A DNA stretch of 64,000 nt from Morococcus cerebrosus (GTDB lineage Bacteria > Pseudomonadota > Gammaproteobacteria > Burkholderiales > Neisseriaceae). The position numbers and the translations under genes are program-made. The DNA is taken from assembly GCF_022749515.1 (NCBI RefSeq), contig NZ_CP094242.1:1550001-1614000 (forward strand). The letters are read 5' to 3'. Each line of letters opens with the position of its first letter. Positions within the stretch are counted from its first letter, which is position 1. Under the pieces are notes generated by a model, which was given only the letters and a program-made list of their open reading frames with translations, made no database searches and was not told the origin of the DNA. Of this stretch, positions 28,627 through 39,275 are shown piece by piece.

Positions 28627-31380
28627 ATGCTGACAAACATTGCTAAGAAAATCTTCGGCAGCCGCAATGACCGGCTGCTCAAACAATACCGTAAATCCGT
28701 TGCCAAAATCAACGCACTCGAAGAACAAATGAAAGCCTTGAACGATGCGGATTTACAGGCTAAAACAGCCGAATTCAAACAACGTCTTGCCAACGGTCAG
28801 ACTTTGGACGACATCTTGGTCGAAGCCTTCGCCGTCTGCCGCGAAGCGTCCCGCCGCGTACTTAGTATGCGCCACTTCGACGTACAGCTTATCGGCGGTA
28901 TGGTGCTGCACGACGGCAAAATCGCCGAAATGCGTACCGGTGAAGGTAAAACCTTGGTCGCCACCCTTGCCGTCTATCTCAACGCCCTGTCCGGCAAAGG
29001 CGTGCACGTCGTTACCGTCAACGACTACCTTGCTGCCCGAGACGCAGGCATTATGGAACCGCTCTACAACTTCCTCGGCTTAACCGTCGGCGTCATCGTC
29101 GCCGATATGCAGCCGTTTGACCGTCAAAACGCCTACGGCTCCGACATTACCTACGGTACCAACAACGAATTCGGCTTCGACTACCTGCGCGACAACATGG
29201 TGACCGACCAATACGACAAAGTTCAGCGCGAATTGAATTTTGCCGTAGTGGACGAAGTGGACTCCATTCTGATTGACGAAGCGCGCACCCCGCTGATTAT
29301 CTCCGGTCAGGCGGATGACAACATCCAGCTGTACCAAATCATGAACAGCCTTCCCGCGCACCTCATCCGCCAAGAAACCGAAGAAGGCGAAGGCGATTAC
29401 TGGGTCGATGAAAAAGCACACCAAGTCATCTTGAGCGAAGCGGGTCACGAACACGCCGAACAAATCCTGATTCAAATGGGTTTGCTGCAAGAAAACGACT
29501 CCCTCTACTCCGCCGCCAACATCGCCCTGATGCACCACCTCATGGCAGCATTGCGCGCGCATACGTTATTCCATAAAGACCAACACTACGTCATCCAAGA
29601 CGGCGAAATTGTCATCGTGGACGAATTTACAGGTCGTCTGATGTCCGGCCGCCGCTGGTCCGAAGGCCTGCACCAAGCCGTCGAAGCCAAAGAAGGCGTG
29701 GAAATCAAACGCGAAAACCAAACCCTCGCCTCCATCACCTTCCAAAACTACTTCCGCCTGTACACCAAACTCTCCGGCATGACCGGTACCGCCGATACCG
29801 AGGCTTTCGAGTTCCAAAGCATCTACAACCTCGAAACCGTCATCATCCCGACCAACCGCCCCGTACAGCGTAAAGACTTCAACGACCAGATTTTCCGTTC
29901 TGCCGAAGAAAAATTCGAAGCCGTCGTCAAAGACATCGAAGAATGCCACAAACGCGGGCAGCCCGTCCTCGTCGGTACCACCAGCATCGAAAACTCCGAG
30001 CTGGTTTCCCGTCTTCTGCAAAAAGCCGGACTGCCGCACAACGTCCTCAACGCCAAAGAACACGAACGCGAAGCCCTGATTGTCGCCCAAGCCGGTAAAG
30101 TCGGCGCCATTACCGTCGCCACCAACATGGCGGGGCGCGGTACCGACATCGTCCTCGGCGGCAACCTCAAGCACCAAATCGAGGCCATCCAGTCCAACGA
30201 AAACCTGAGCGACGAAGAAAAAGCCGCACAAATCGCCGCCCTTGAAAACGGCTGGCAGGCAGAACACGACCAAGTGGTCGCGGCAGGCGGCCTGCACATC
30301 ATCGGCACCGAACGCCACGAAAGCCGTCGCATCGACAACCAATTGCGCGGACGCGCAGGCCGTCAGGGCGACCCCGGCTCCAGCCGCTTCTACCTCTCAT
30401 TTGAAGACCCGCTGCTGCGCCTCTTTGCGCTCGACCGTGCCGCCGCCATCCTCAACCGCCTCGCACCCGAACGCGGTATCGCCATCGAACACGGCATGCT
30501 GACCCGCCAAATCGAAGGCGCGCAACGCAAAGTCGAAGGCCGCAACTTCGACATGCGCAAACAAGTATTGGAATACGACGATGTTGCCAACGACCAACGT
30601 AAAGTCATCTACCACCAACGCAACGAAATCCTCAACAGCAAAGACGTCAGCGACCTGACTAAAGGTATCCGCGAAGAAGTCATCAGCGATTTGGTCGATT
30701 TGTACATACCGCCCGACAGCATGGAAGAGCAATGGGACATCCCCACACTCGAAAGCCAGCTTGCCGCCGAATTCCGCCTGCACGAAGACATCCAAGCATG
30801 GCTCAAAGCAGACAGCACTTTGGACAATCAGGACATCAAAGAGCGTCTGATTAAACGCGTGGAAGAAGAATACGCGGCAAAAGTCGAGCTGGTCGGTAAA
30901 AAACCGATGGCGGATTTCGAACGCAACGTCATGCTGCAAGTCATCGACCTGCAATGGCGCGAACACCTTGCCGCCATGGACTACCTGCGCCAAGGCATCC
31001 ACCTGCGCAGCTATGCCCAGAAAAATCCGAAACAGGAATACAAACGCGAAGCCTTCGCCATGTTTGAAAACCTGTGGCGCGGTATCAAGCATCAAACCGC
31101 TTCCCTCTTAGCCTCCGTCCAAATCGAGCGCAACACCGACGTAGAAGAAATTGCCGAACCCGCACCCGTCGGCATCCAAACCATCCACTCCGAAGCGCCC
31201 GACATGGAAGAACTGCTCGGACAATCCCAAACTAATTTGGTTACCGAAGCTTTCGACCCCGATGGAACGGATTTCAGCCCCGAAGCGCTGACCGCCCAAG
31301 GCCGTATCGTCCACCGCAACGACCCCTGTCCTTGCGGCAGCGGCCTGAAATACAAACAATGCCACGGCAAACTAAGCTGA
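28627..31380 (+). CDS. secA: Preprotein translocase ATPase SecA
   Basis: Motor of Sec-dependent export, 917 residues. In order: nucleotide-binding domain 1 with MRTGEGKTL (Walker A, about 103-111) and [15 protein letters not shown] (DEAD box), the preprotein cross-linking region, nucleotide-binding domain 2 with [12 protein letters not shown] and [15 protein letters not shown], the helical scaffold, and a C-terminal zinc SEC-C motif [14 protein letters not shown] that binds SecB. The ATG starts [16 protein letters not shown], typical of the family. It ends in a strong inverted DUS terminator. Confidence 0.97.
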   Translation: MLTNIAKKIFGSRNDRLLKQYRKSVAKINALEEQMKALNDADLQAKTAEFKQRLANGQTLDDILVEAFAVCREASRRVLSMRHFDVQLIGGMVLHDGKIAEMRTGEGKTLVATLAVYLNALSGKGVHVVTVNDYLAARDAGIMEPLYNFLGLTVGVIVADMQPFDRQNAYGSDITYGTNNEFGFDYLRDNMVTDQYDKVQRELNFAVVDEVDSILIDEARTPLIISGQADDNIQLYQIMNSLPAHLIRQETEEGEGDYWVDEKAHQVILSEAGHEHAEQILIQMGLLQENDSLYSAANIALMHHLMAALRAHTLFHKDQHYVIQDGEIVIVDEFTGRLMSGRRWSEGLHQAVEAKEGVEIKRENQTLASITFQNYFRLYTKLSGMTGTADTEAFEFQSIYNLETVIIPTNRPVQRKDFNDQIFRSAEEKFEAVVKDIEECHKRGQPVLVGTTSIENSELVSRLLQKAGLPHNVLNAKEHEREALIVAQAGKVGAITVATNMAGRGTDIVLGGNLKHQIEAIQSNENLSDEEKAAQIAALENGWQAEHDQVVAAGGLHIIGTERHESRRIDNQLRGRAGRQGDPGSSRFYLSFEDPLLRLFALDRAAAILNRLAPERGIAIEHGMLTRQIEGAQRKVEGRNFDMRKQVLEYDDVANDQRKVIYHQRNEILNSKDVSDLTKGIREEVISDLVDLYIPPDSMEEQWDIPTLESQLAAEFRLHEDIQAWLKADSTLDNQDIKERLIKRVEEEYAAKVELVGKKPMADFERNVMLQVIDLQWREHLAAMDYLRQGIHLRSYAQKNPKQEYKREAFAMFENLWRGIKHQTASLLASVQIERNTDVEEIAEPAPVGIQTIHSEAPDMEELLGQSQTNLVTEAFDPDGTDFSPEALTAQGRIVHRNDPCPCGSGLKYKQCHGKLS

Positions 31381-31394
31381 TGACAGCTTAAACA

Positions 31395-31428
31395 AAAGGT
31401 CGTCTGAAACTTTTCAGACGACCTTTTC
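31395..31428 (+). terminator. secA terminator (inverted DUS)
   Basis: AAAAGGTCGTCTGAAAC and TTTTCAGACGACCTTTTC with almost no loop, 15 bases after the secA stop. Confidence 0.85.
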
Positions 31429-31440
31429 ATTTTGGCAAGT

Positions 31441-31493
31441 TAATTTACATCAAGACAAAACAATGAAACCGCAGACAGTACGGATAGAACTAA
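31441..31493 (+). repeat. Decayed fragment of a Correia element
   Basis: The left half of a CREE can be followed with many mismatches (GCAGACAGTACGGATAG near 31470), ending before the IS630-type element. The right half is missing. Confidence 0.5.
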
Positions 31494-31524
31494 ATCCATT
31501 GACTTTATGCTTTCAAACATTATA

Positions 31525-32425
31525 TAGTCAATTAAAAATAAAATAGTACAATACTCAACTTTGAAGGTCTAACCATGGCATACTCTGCGGACTTAAGAAA
31601 CAAAGCTTTAAACTATTACGAACAATGCAAAAATATCAGCCAAACCGCAGCAACGTTTAACTTGTCAAGAAACACGCTTTACCTGTGGATTCGCCTTAAA
31701 AAACAAACAGGCAGCCTAAAACATCAAGTTACCGGTCTAAATGCCGTCAAATTGGATAGGCAAAAACTGGCTCAATATGTTGGGCAACACCCGGATGCCT
31801 ATCTGCATGAAATCGCCAAACATTTTGATTGTACGCCAGCCGCCGTTTGCTATGCACTCAAACAGATGGGGATGACGCGCAAAAAAAGACCACCACTTAC
31901 AAAGAACAAGACCCGGCCAAAGTAACGCATTATTTGACACAGCTGGCCGAATTTTCCGACTACCAACGTGTTTATTTGGATGAAACAGGATTTGACCGCT
32001 ACCTGTTCCGTCCCTATGCCCGCAGCCCGAAAGGGCAAATAGTGAAAGCGCAGATAAGAGGAAAAAGATACCGACGCTTATCTCTGGTGTCCGCACAAGT
32101 CGGCAACCGGCTGATTGCTCCGATGGTTTATCAAAATACGATGACCGGGGTCTTTTTTGAAGCGTGGTTTCAGCAATGCCTACTGCCCGCATTGACTCAA
32201 AAATCGGTGATTATTTTAGATAATGCACGATTTCACCGTATGGGTGTTTTACGGGAAATGGCGGAAAAATTGGGACATAAGGTATTGCCTCTTGCACCTT
32301 ATTCACCTGAGCTCAACCCGATTGAGAAGGTGTGGGCGAATATTAAGCGGTATCTGCGAACCGTATTGTCTGATTACGCCCGATTTGACGATGCGTTACT
32401 GTCCTATTTTGATTTTAATTGACTA
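31525..32425 (+). mobile_element. IS630-family element
   Basis: 901 bp. The terminal inverted repeats are TAGTCAATTAAAA and TTTTAATTGACTA, with TA duplicated outside each end (31523-31524, 32426-32427), as expected for IS630. Two overlapping frames make the transposase. The flanking sequence suggests it landed in the last codons of a small gene now represented by the fragment at 32426-32552. Confidence 0.88.
31575..32422 (+). CDS. IS630-family transposase, two frames joined by -1 frameshift
   Basis: The first frame (31575-31925, 116 residues) gives the helix-turn-helix part (SADLRNKALNYYEQCKNISQTAATF...). The second (to 32422, one base back) gives the DDE part: VYLDETGFDRYLF, VIILDNARFHR and SPELNPIEKVW. 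Seven A at 31881-31887 lie in the overlap; slipping back one base there joins the frames into about 282 residues. Frameshifting at A runs is known for this IS family, so this is more likely programmed than damage. The motifs are intact. Confidence 0.85.
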
Positions 32426-32552
32426 TAAAAATCACCCGCCTTGATTTCAGGTAAAGCAACACAGTACCGGTTTGCCCACACATACTGCCTACTCTGAGAA
32501 AAGATGACTTCAACTATCTCATCTAAAGAAGCACTGTCCACCGCAGCAATTT
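32426..32552 (-). pseudogene. C-terminal fragment of a small unknown gene
   Basis: Between CREE copy 3 and the IS630 element the minus strand translates to [18 protein letters not shown] and on to AGDFYS, which looks like real protein. Removing the IS gives AGDFYNV and a stop, so the element struck the last codons. Beyond the [15 protein letters not shown] may be the N-terminal side, but the two parts are out of frame. No family recognised. It is a gene of perhaps 60-70 codons destroyed by two insertions. Confidence 0.4.
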
Positions 32553-32659
32553 TATAGTGGATTAAATTTAAATCAGGACAAGGCGACGAAGCCGCAGACA
32601 GTACAGATAGTACGGCAAGGCGAGGCAACGCCGTACTGGTTTAAAGTTAATCTACTATA
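32553..32659 (+). repeat. Correia element (CREE), copy 3
   Basis: 107 bp; one end is mutated (TCTACTATA instead of TCCACTATA). It apparently interrupts the small gene remnant on its left. Confidence 0.92.
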
Positions 32660-32722
32660 TCTCTCGATGGCATTCGGAACCATAAACGATGCCATAGCAA
32701 ACTGGTCTGTCCCCTTAAGCCC

Positions 32723-32764
32723 AAAGGTCGTCTGAAAACCCGATTCCAAGTTTTCAGACGACCT
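32723..32764 (-). terminator. Inverted DUS pair
   Basis: AAAGGTCGTCTGAAAACC and AGTTTTCAGACGACCT face each other, nine bases past the stop of the minus-strand gene at 32773. Confidence 0.7.
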
Positions 32765-32772
32765 CAATACCT

Positions 32773-33609
32773 CTATTCTGCCGCCTTTGATTTGGGCCGG
32801 ACAACTTTTTTACCCCAGCATAATTCGGGCAGATCAATAGTGCTCACTACTGTAACTATATCAGGTTTATCCCTATCCCATTCCAGCGTAACACCGTCAT
32901 CATCAATCGCACAGCCTGGCAAGTTTTTCTGTGTTAATGTCAGCTCAAAGTTTTTTAACTGTTTATTTGAATCAAGAATGACGTTTCCCCAATAAGGTTG
33001 ATCATTGGAAGCAATATTTGCCTGCCAATACCCGTCACGTTCAGTGCGCGTCACTCGCCAAAAATATAATTTCCCATCCACAAACCACTCAGGCAGGGAC
33101 ACTTCGGCTGATTCGTTTAACATGCAACTTGATAGGAAATAATCAGCAGGACTGGACGGCATCTTGCCACCTTTAGTCAATGCTTGCCACTCCATCTCTC
33201 CGTCACTCCGGCAGGGCCACCCTTCCACATCAACCGTCCTGGCTTCCCCGATAGCATTCATCGTCAGTGTTGCTTGATAACCATCTTCAGTCTGGTACGC
33301 AGAACGATTCATTCCATTAACTTCGATGCCTTTCCATTCAACGGGGCGAGAAAATGTAACTTCGCTAAAAGTAGAAAAATCAGGCTTTTTCGATACCCCA
33401 TCCTGAGGAGCTACGGTCAGCTTAGAGCCTGCCGGGATTCGTATACCATCAATCACCAACTCCTCTTTAGTCGTTTGATAACTTGAATCATCATACCTTT
33501 TAGTTTGCCATGCCTTAACCATATACATGCCAAACAATGACACCACGATCAAATTGAAAATGATGGCTGAATTCCTAATCAGCGGATTTTTGGATTTAAC
33601 AATTGCCAC
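32773..33609 (-). CDS. Membrane-anchored protein of unknown function, 5' end probably lost
   Basis: 278 residues from a GTG at 33609. One hydrophobic helix near the start (SAIIFNLIVVSLFGMYMV), then a soluble domain with four cysteines (WPCRSD, SSCML, PGCAID, ELCWGK) that is probably extracytoplasmic. The frame stays open upstream to the edge of CREE copy 4, reading GEFNSYWHGHIGYGRIVWIA, which looks like protein, and is stopped by a TAA formed at the CREE end. No ATG exists in that stretch. So the original start was probably removed by the CREE. I do not recognise the family. Confidence 0.6.
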   Translation of the reverse strand: MAIVKSKNPLIRNSAIIFNLIVVSLFGMYMVKAWQTKRYDDSSYQTTKEELVIDGIRIPAGSKLTVAPQDGVSKKPDFSTFSEVTFSRPVEWKGIEVNGMNRSAYQTEDGYQATLTMNAIGEARTVDVEGWPCRSDGEMEWQALTKGGKMPSSPADYFLSSCMLNESAEVSLPEWFVDGKLYFWRVTRTERDGYWQANIASNDQPYWGNVILDSNKQLKNFELTLTQKNLPGCAIDDDGVTLEWDRDKPDIVTVVSTIDLPELCWGKKVVRPKSKAAE

Positions 33610-33697
33610 AATACTGGCAATCCAAACTATGCGGCCATAGCCAATATGGCCATGCCAATAAGAATTAAATTCTCCAAAACAAGTATTTCCTTTTCTT

Positions 33698-33804
33698 TAT
33701 AGTGGATTAACTTTAAATCAGGACAAGGCGACGAAGCCGCAGACAGTACAGATAGTACGGCAAGGCGAGGCAACGCCGTACTGGTTTAAAGTTAATCCAC
33801 TATA
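33698..33804 (+). repeat. Correia element (CREE), copy 4
   Basis: 107 bp with intact TATAGTGG/CCACTATA ends. It directly abuts the open frame of the unknown membrane protein and seems to have cut off its 5' end. Confidence 0.92.
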
Positions 33805-33816
33805 TATTCAGAAAAT

Positions 33817-33857
33817 AGGTCGTCTGAAAACCCGATTTCAAGTTTTCAGACGACCTT
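33817..33857 (-). terminator. glnS terminator (inverted DUS)
   Basis: AGGTCGTCTGAAAACCCG and AGTTTTCAGACGACCTT face each other, 24 bases past the glnS stop. Confidence 0.7.
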
Positions 33858-33880
33858 CCAGTATTGCTGTTGCCAACAGA

Positions 33881-35569
<1,689 letters not shown>

Positions 35570-35647
35570 GGTCAGGAGCTATCTGAAAATATGATGTCGT
35601 GCCGATTTTACCTGAAAACAGGACGGCTTTACAGTCAATACAAGGTA

Positions 35648-35683
35648 CAGAGGTCGTCTGAAAACCGTTTCAGACGACCTCTG
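35648..35683. terminator. Bidirectional inverted DUS terminator
   Basis: CAGAGGTCGTCTGAAA and TTTCAGACGACCTCTG form a perfect palindrome with a short loop, between the glnS start and the end of the interrupted membrane gene. Confidence 0.75.
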
Positions 35684-35692
35684 TATAGACAA

Positions 35693-36222
35693 TTACGAAT
35701 CGGATGAAAGATTGGAATGGTCGGAAGCATTGTCTTCCGGACGTTTAAATGCGGTTGATGAATCGATAAAATCAACCAGCCGGTTAATCAACAGAACGAT
35801 ACCCAAAATAACCAAAAGTGCGATTGGGTAAAAAATCCCAAGCAAACCGGTAGTGCCGATAAAAGACCAGCGCATGGACGCCCAAAATGCTTGAAGCGAG
35901 GATTTTTCCAAAGAGAGCAGTTTGGGGCGGGCTGCGGTAGCGATAATGGAAGCAATCAGCGAACCAACATAAAATACAGGCAACCCTAGCCACAAAAAAG
36001 CTGATCCGTGATGATCGTAATTGGGGGAGTAAGGGTCATTATGACTGTCAGCACTGTCTACCGCCATCATAAACAACAACCAAAGTATGGTTGTTATCCA
36101 CACGCTGCCCGCCACAGTAGCAGGTCGCAAACGATGGGAAAACAGGACATAAACCAGATTCGCCGAACAAAGCATCAACATACCGGCAATCAATGTAAGC
36201 TCGAAGCGATCGGGTATTGCCT
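35693..36222 (-). pseudogene. 3' part of membrane-protein gene split by IS1655
   Basis: Codes for QAIPDRFELTLIAGMLML to the stop at 35693: several hydrophobic helices (LTLIAGMLMLCSANLVYVLF, VAGSVWITTILWLLFMMAV, AFLWLGLPVFYVGSLIASI, GIFYPIALLVILGIVLLI) and a polar C-terminus. Removing IS1655 and one CCT copy joins it in frame to 37306-37399, giving a 207-residue protein starting MNFPRISERTFSG. The family is not recognised. As it stands the gene has lost its start and is presumably inactive. Confidence 0.8.
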
Positions 36223-37302
36223 GGCGGATTCGCATTTGAAGTGCAACTTTCCATAACAGAAAAAGGCCAGTATGCGGTAGCATACGGCCTTTCCTGCAAG
36301 AAAGATTGCCATGGGCTACACACAACTGACCCAAGACGAACGATACCATATCCAATACCTGTCCCGCCACTGCACCATCGCCGAAATCGCCAAACAGCTC
36401 AACCGCCACAAAAGCACCATCAGCCGCGAAATCAAGCGGCACTGCATCCAAGGGCAGCAATACAGCGCCGATAAAGCCCAACGGCAAAGCCGGCTGACCA
36501 AACAGCACCGGCGAAAACCCTATAAACTCGATTCGCAGCTGGTTCAACACATCGACACCCTTATCCGCCGCAAACTCAGTCCCGAACAAGTATGTGCCTA
36601 CCTGCATAAACACCACGGGATCACACTCCATCACAGCACTATTTACCGCTACCTCCGCCAAGACAAAAGCAACGGCGGCACTTTGTGGCAACACCTCAGA
36701 ATATGCAGCAAACCCTACCGCAAACGCTACGGCAGCACATGGACCAGAGGCAAAGTGCCCGACCGCGTCGGCATAGAGAACCGACCTGCTATCGTCGACC
36801 GGAAAACCCGCATCGGCGATTGGGAGGCCGACACCATCGTCGGCAAAAATCAGAAAAGCGCGTTATTGACCTTGGTCGAACGCACTACCCGCTACACCAT
36901 CATCTGCAAATTAAAGAACTTAAAAGCCGAAGACACTGCCCGGGCGGCCATTAGGGTATTAAAGGCATATAAAGCCAGAGTCCACACCATCACCATGGAT
37001 AACGGCAAAGAGTTCTACCAACACACCAAAATAGCCAAAGCCTTGAAGGCGAAAACCTATTTTTGCCGCCCTTACCATTCTTGGGAGAAAGGGCTGAATG
37101 AGAACACCAACGGACTCATCCGGCAATATTTCCCCAAACAGACAGATTTCCGAAACATCAGCGATCGGGAGATACGCAGGGTTCAAGATGAGTTGAACCA
37201 CCGGCCAAGAAAAACACTTGGCTACGAAACGCCAAGTGTTTTATTCTTAAATCTGTTCCAACCACTGGTACCCTAGTGTTGCACTTGAAATCCGAATCCA
37301 AG
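36223..37302 (+). mobile_element. IS1655 (IS30 family), copy D, intact, inside a gene
   Basis: 1080 bp. CCT is duplicated at 36220-36222 and 37303-37305. It interrupts a membrane-protein gene on the opposite strand. The target, CCTGACTGAAC, still resembles a DUS (GTCTGAA against GACTGAA), although this is the one copy not in an exact DUS. Confidence 0.95.
36311..37276 (+). CDS. IS30-family transposase (IS1655), intact
   Basis: 321 residues. It starts MGYTQ rather than MSYTQ and reads DKAQRQS in place of EKAQKQS, so with copy E it forms a slightly different subgroup from copies A-C. All catalytic motifs are present and the frame is unbroken. Confidence 0.95.
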   Translation: MGYTQLTQDERYHIQYLSRHCTIAEIAKQLNRHKSTISREIKRHCIQGQQYSADKAQRQSRLTKQHRRKPYKLDSQLVQHIDTLIRRKLSPEQVCAYLHKHHGITLHHSTIYRYLRQDKSNGGTLWQHLRICSKPYRKRYGSTWTRGKVPDRVGIENRPAIVDRKTRIGDWEADTIVGKNQKSALLTLVERTTRYTIICKLKNLKAEDTARAAIRVLKAYKARVHTITMDNGKEFYQHTKIAKALKAKTYFCRPYHSWEKGLNENTNGLIRQYFPKQTDFRNISDREIRRVQDELNHRPRKTLGYETPSVLFLNLFQPLVP

Positions 37303-37305
37303 CCT

Positions 37306-37399
37306 GACTGAACCATATCGAAGTCGTGATGATAATAATGATACTGCCAGCCAATGAAAGGCCGGAAAATGTTCTTTCGCTGATACGGGGGAAATTCAT
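37306..37399 (-). pseudogene. 5' part of membrane-protein gene split by IS1655
   Basis: The ATG at 37399 begins MNFPRISERTFSG, then the hydrophobic stretch LSLAGSIIIIITTSIWFS, where the frame meets the CCT duplication of IS1655. It is continuous with 35693-36222 if the element is removed (94 + 530 = 624 bases, an exact multiple of three). Confidence 0.75.
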
Positions 37400-37548
37400 C
37401 TTTACGTCTTTTCAAAACTGTTCTTCTGAATCAAAGAACATTCATATACGGATGATTGTTTTCAGACGACCTGCACACTCAATAGCAGCTATCTGAAAAC
37501 GCTTCCCCATTGTACCCGAATTTCATTAACCTTTTGTAACCCCCGAAA

Positions 37549-38325
37549 TCAAAGCGGCACAGGTTCGGCAACCAGCCATTCTACGCCCGCATCACCCAAA
37601 ACCTTCTGCATGGCGGCTTCCGGTACGCGGTCGGTAAATACTTTGTCAAACGAGCCGATGTCGCCCAGCCTGACCAAGGCATTGCTGTTGAATTTGCTGT
37701 GGTCCACGCCTAAATACCTGACCCGCGCATTGGTCATCATCGCCTGCATGACGCTGACTTCTTTATAGTCGTAGTCCAAAAGCGAGCCGTCGCTTTCCAC
37801 GCCGTGCGTACTCATGACGGCATAATCGACTTTAAACTGATTGATAAAATCGACCGTCGCCACGCCCGTAATCCCGCCGTCCAAGGGGCGAACGACGCCG
37901 GAAGTAATGATGACGGTGTAGTCGGTGCGCGCGGACGTGATGGAGGCAACGTAAATATTGTTGGTGATAATCCGCAGGTTTTTACGCTGCTTGACCAACT
38001 CGGCGGCAACGGCTTCCATCGTCGTGCCTATGCTGATAAACAGCGACGAATTGTCGGGAATGTGGGCGGCAATCAGGCGGGCGATGGCGTTTTTTTCATT
38101 TTGGCAGTGTTTTCGCTTACCTTGCGCCACGCCGCCAGAAATATCGCCGACCGACGCTCCGCCGTGGTAACGCTTCAACTGCCGCGTTTCGCTCAATTCC
38201 TGTATGTCGCGGCGTATGGTCTGCGGGGTAACGTCCAAGGCTTCCGCAAGCTGCTCGACCGTCATGAAATGCTGCTCGCGCACCAGGGCAAGGATGTGTT
38301 CGTGTCTTTGTATTTTCGGTTTCAT
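37549..38325 (-). CDS. DeoR/GlpR-family transcription regulator
   Basis: 258 residues from the ATG at 38325 (MKPKIQRHEHILALVREQ). N-terminal DeoR helix-turn-helix (MTVEQLAEALDVTPQTIRRDIQELSETRQLKRYHGGA) followed by the sugar-phosphate-sensing DeoRC domain (SLFISIGTTMEAVAAEL, GVATVDFINQFKVDYAVMS). Such regulators usually repress sugar or glycerol genes and are released by a phosphorylated sugar. No transport or catabolic gene is adjacent, so the target is unknown. GlpR is the closest guess by sequence. Confidence 0.9.
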   Translation of the reverse strand: MKPKIQRHEHILALVREQHFMTVEQLAEALDVTPQTIRRDIQELSETRQLKRYHGGASVGDISGGVAQGKRKHCQNEKNAIARLIAAHIPDNSSLFISIGTTMEAVAAELVKQRKNLRIITNNIYVASITSARTDYTVIITSGVVRPLDGGITGVATVDFINQFKVDYAVMSTHGVESDGSLLDYDYKEVSVMQAMMTNARVRYLGVDHSKFNSNALVRLGDIGSFDKVFTDRVPEAAMQKVLGDAGVEWLVAEPVPL

Positions 38326-38426
38326 CTGGATTTGTTTCAATTCGTTCCGGTTCGTTTGAATTCGGATTGTACGCCTTTTGCCCAAAATCGGAAAAGGCTG
38401 CCGCCGATTCGGCTTTACCCAAAACC

Positions 38427-38470
38427 AAAGGTCGTCTGAAAACCTGAATCCCCGGTTTTCAGACGACCTT
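38427..38470 (-). terminator. Inverted DUS terminator after the nitroreductase gene
   Basis: AAAGGTCGTCTGAAAACC and GGTTTTCAGACGACCTT form a long stem, 17 bases past the stop at 38487. Confidence 0.8.
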
Positions 38471-38486
38471 CGGCTTTGTGAACCGT

Positions 38487-39044
38487 TTACCAAGTCGTTA
38501 CGAATTGTTCCAAATCGGTATTTTTCGCACCGCCCCCCTCTTCCACAGGAGAGCCGATCATCATCAGCCCGATAATCTTATCTTTGTCCGAACAACCGAA
38601 TGCTTCGCGCAAGAGCGGGCTGTTGACCCACATTCCCGTAATCCACACATTGTCGAAGCCCTGCGCGGAAGCGGCAAGCTGCAACCCGTAGGCGGCACAG
38701 CCCGCGCTCAACATCTGTTCCCATTCGGGTTTGGGCTTCGCCACTTCGCGATTAGGCGCAAAAGTTACGCCGATAACCATCGGAGCCATACTGCCCACCC
38801 GCTCGGCCTTTCTCATAACATCGTCACCAAAATTTAATTCGGTAACGGTTTGGCACAAAATTTCGCGGAAACGTTGCAATCCTTCCGCGCTTTGAATGAC
38901 GGTGAAGCGGAACGGACGCATATTGCCGTGATCGGGAACCTGCGTAGCGGCTTGAAGCATTACTTCCAGTTGCTCTGCGTTCGGCGCGGGAGCAGTCAGT
39001 TTTTTAGATGAACGACGTGTGGTGAGAAGGTGTAAAGCGTCCAT
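38487..39044 (-). CDS. Nitroreductase-family protein (YdjA-like)
   Basis: 185 residues, FMN-dependent fold. The N-terminal LLTTRRSSKKLTAPAPN with the paired arginines, DHGNMRPFRF and the late DKIIGLMMIGSPVE match the short YdjA group of the nitroreductase superfamily. The physiological substrate is unknown. It lies 160 bases upstream of the DeoR-type gene on the same strand, separated by a DUS terminator, so a shared operon is unlikely. Confidence 0.88.
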   Translation of the reverse strand: MDALHLLTTRRSSKKLTAPAPNAEQLEVMLQAATQVPDHGNMRPFRFTVIQSAEGLQRFREILCQTVTELNFGDDVMRKAERVGSMAPMVIGVTFAPNREVAKPKPEWEQMLSAGCAAYGLQLAASAQGFDNVWITGMWVNSPLLREAFGCSDKDKIIGLMMIGSPVEEGGGAKNTDLEQFVTTW

Positions 39045-39211
39045 TTTTTTCTTTCGAATCAGTTAAAACAGCGGATTTTATAGCACAAAGCGAATTGAAA
39101 CACCATGTTTGGAAACGCGGTTAAGAAGCATAACAATACAATAGGCACTAAAATCATTACATAAATTTACTCTATATAAATAGAAGCTGTTAATCCGCTG
39201 CATCCAAATAT

Positions 39212-39256
39212 AAAGGTCGTCTAAAAACAAGCGCGGCAAATTTTCAGACGACCTTT
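39212..39256 (-). terminator. serC terminator (inverted DUS, one arm mutated)
   Basis: AAAGGTCGTCTAAAAAC and TTTTCAGACGACCTTTA face each other 20 bases past serC; the left arm has CTAAA instead of CTGAA, so only one is a proper uptake site. Confidence 0.75.
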
Positions 39257-39275
39257 ATATATAGAAATAAAACCC

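Noticed and set aside
31575..32422. IS630 transposase as a pseudogene by frameshift
   Set aside because: The frames overlap at a seven-A run and both parts keep their motifs, which fits programmed frameshifting known in the family.
35693..36694. A 333-residue minus-strand open frame
   Set aside because: It joins the antisense of the IS1655 transposase to the 3' half of the interrupted membrane-protein gene. The N-terminal half recurs as antisense of every IS1655 copy.
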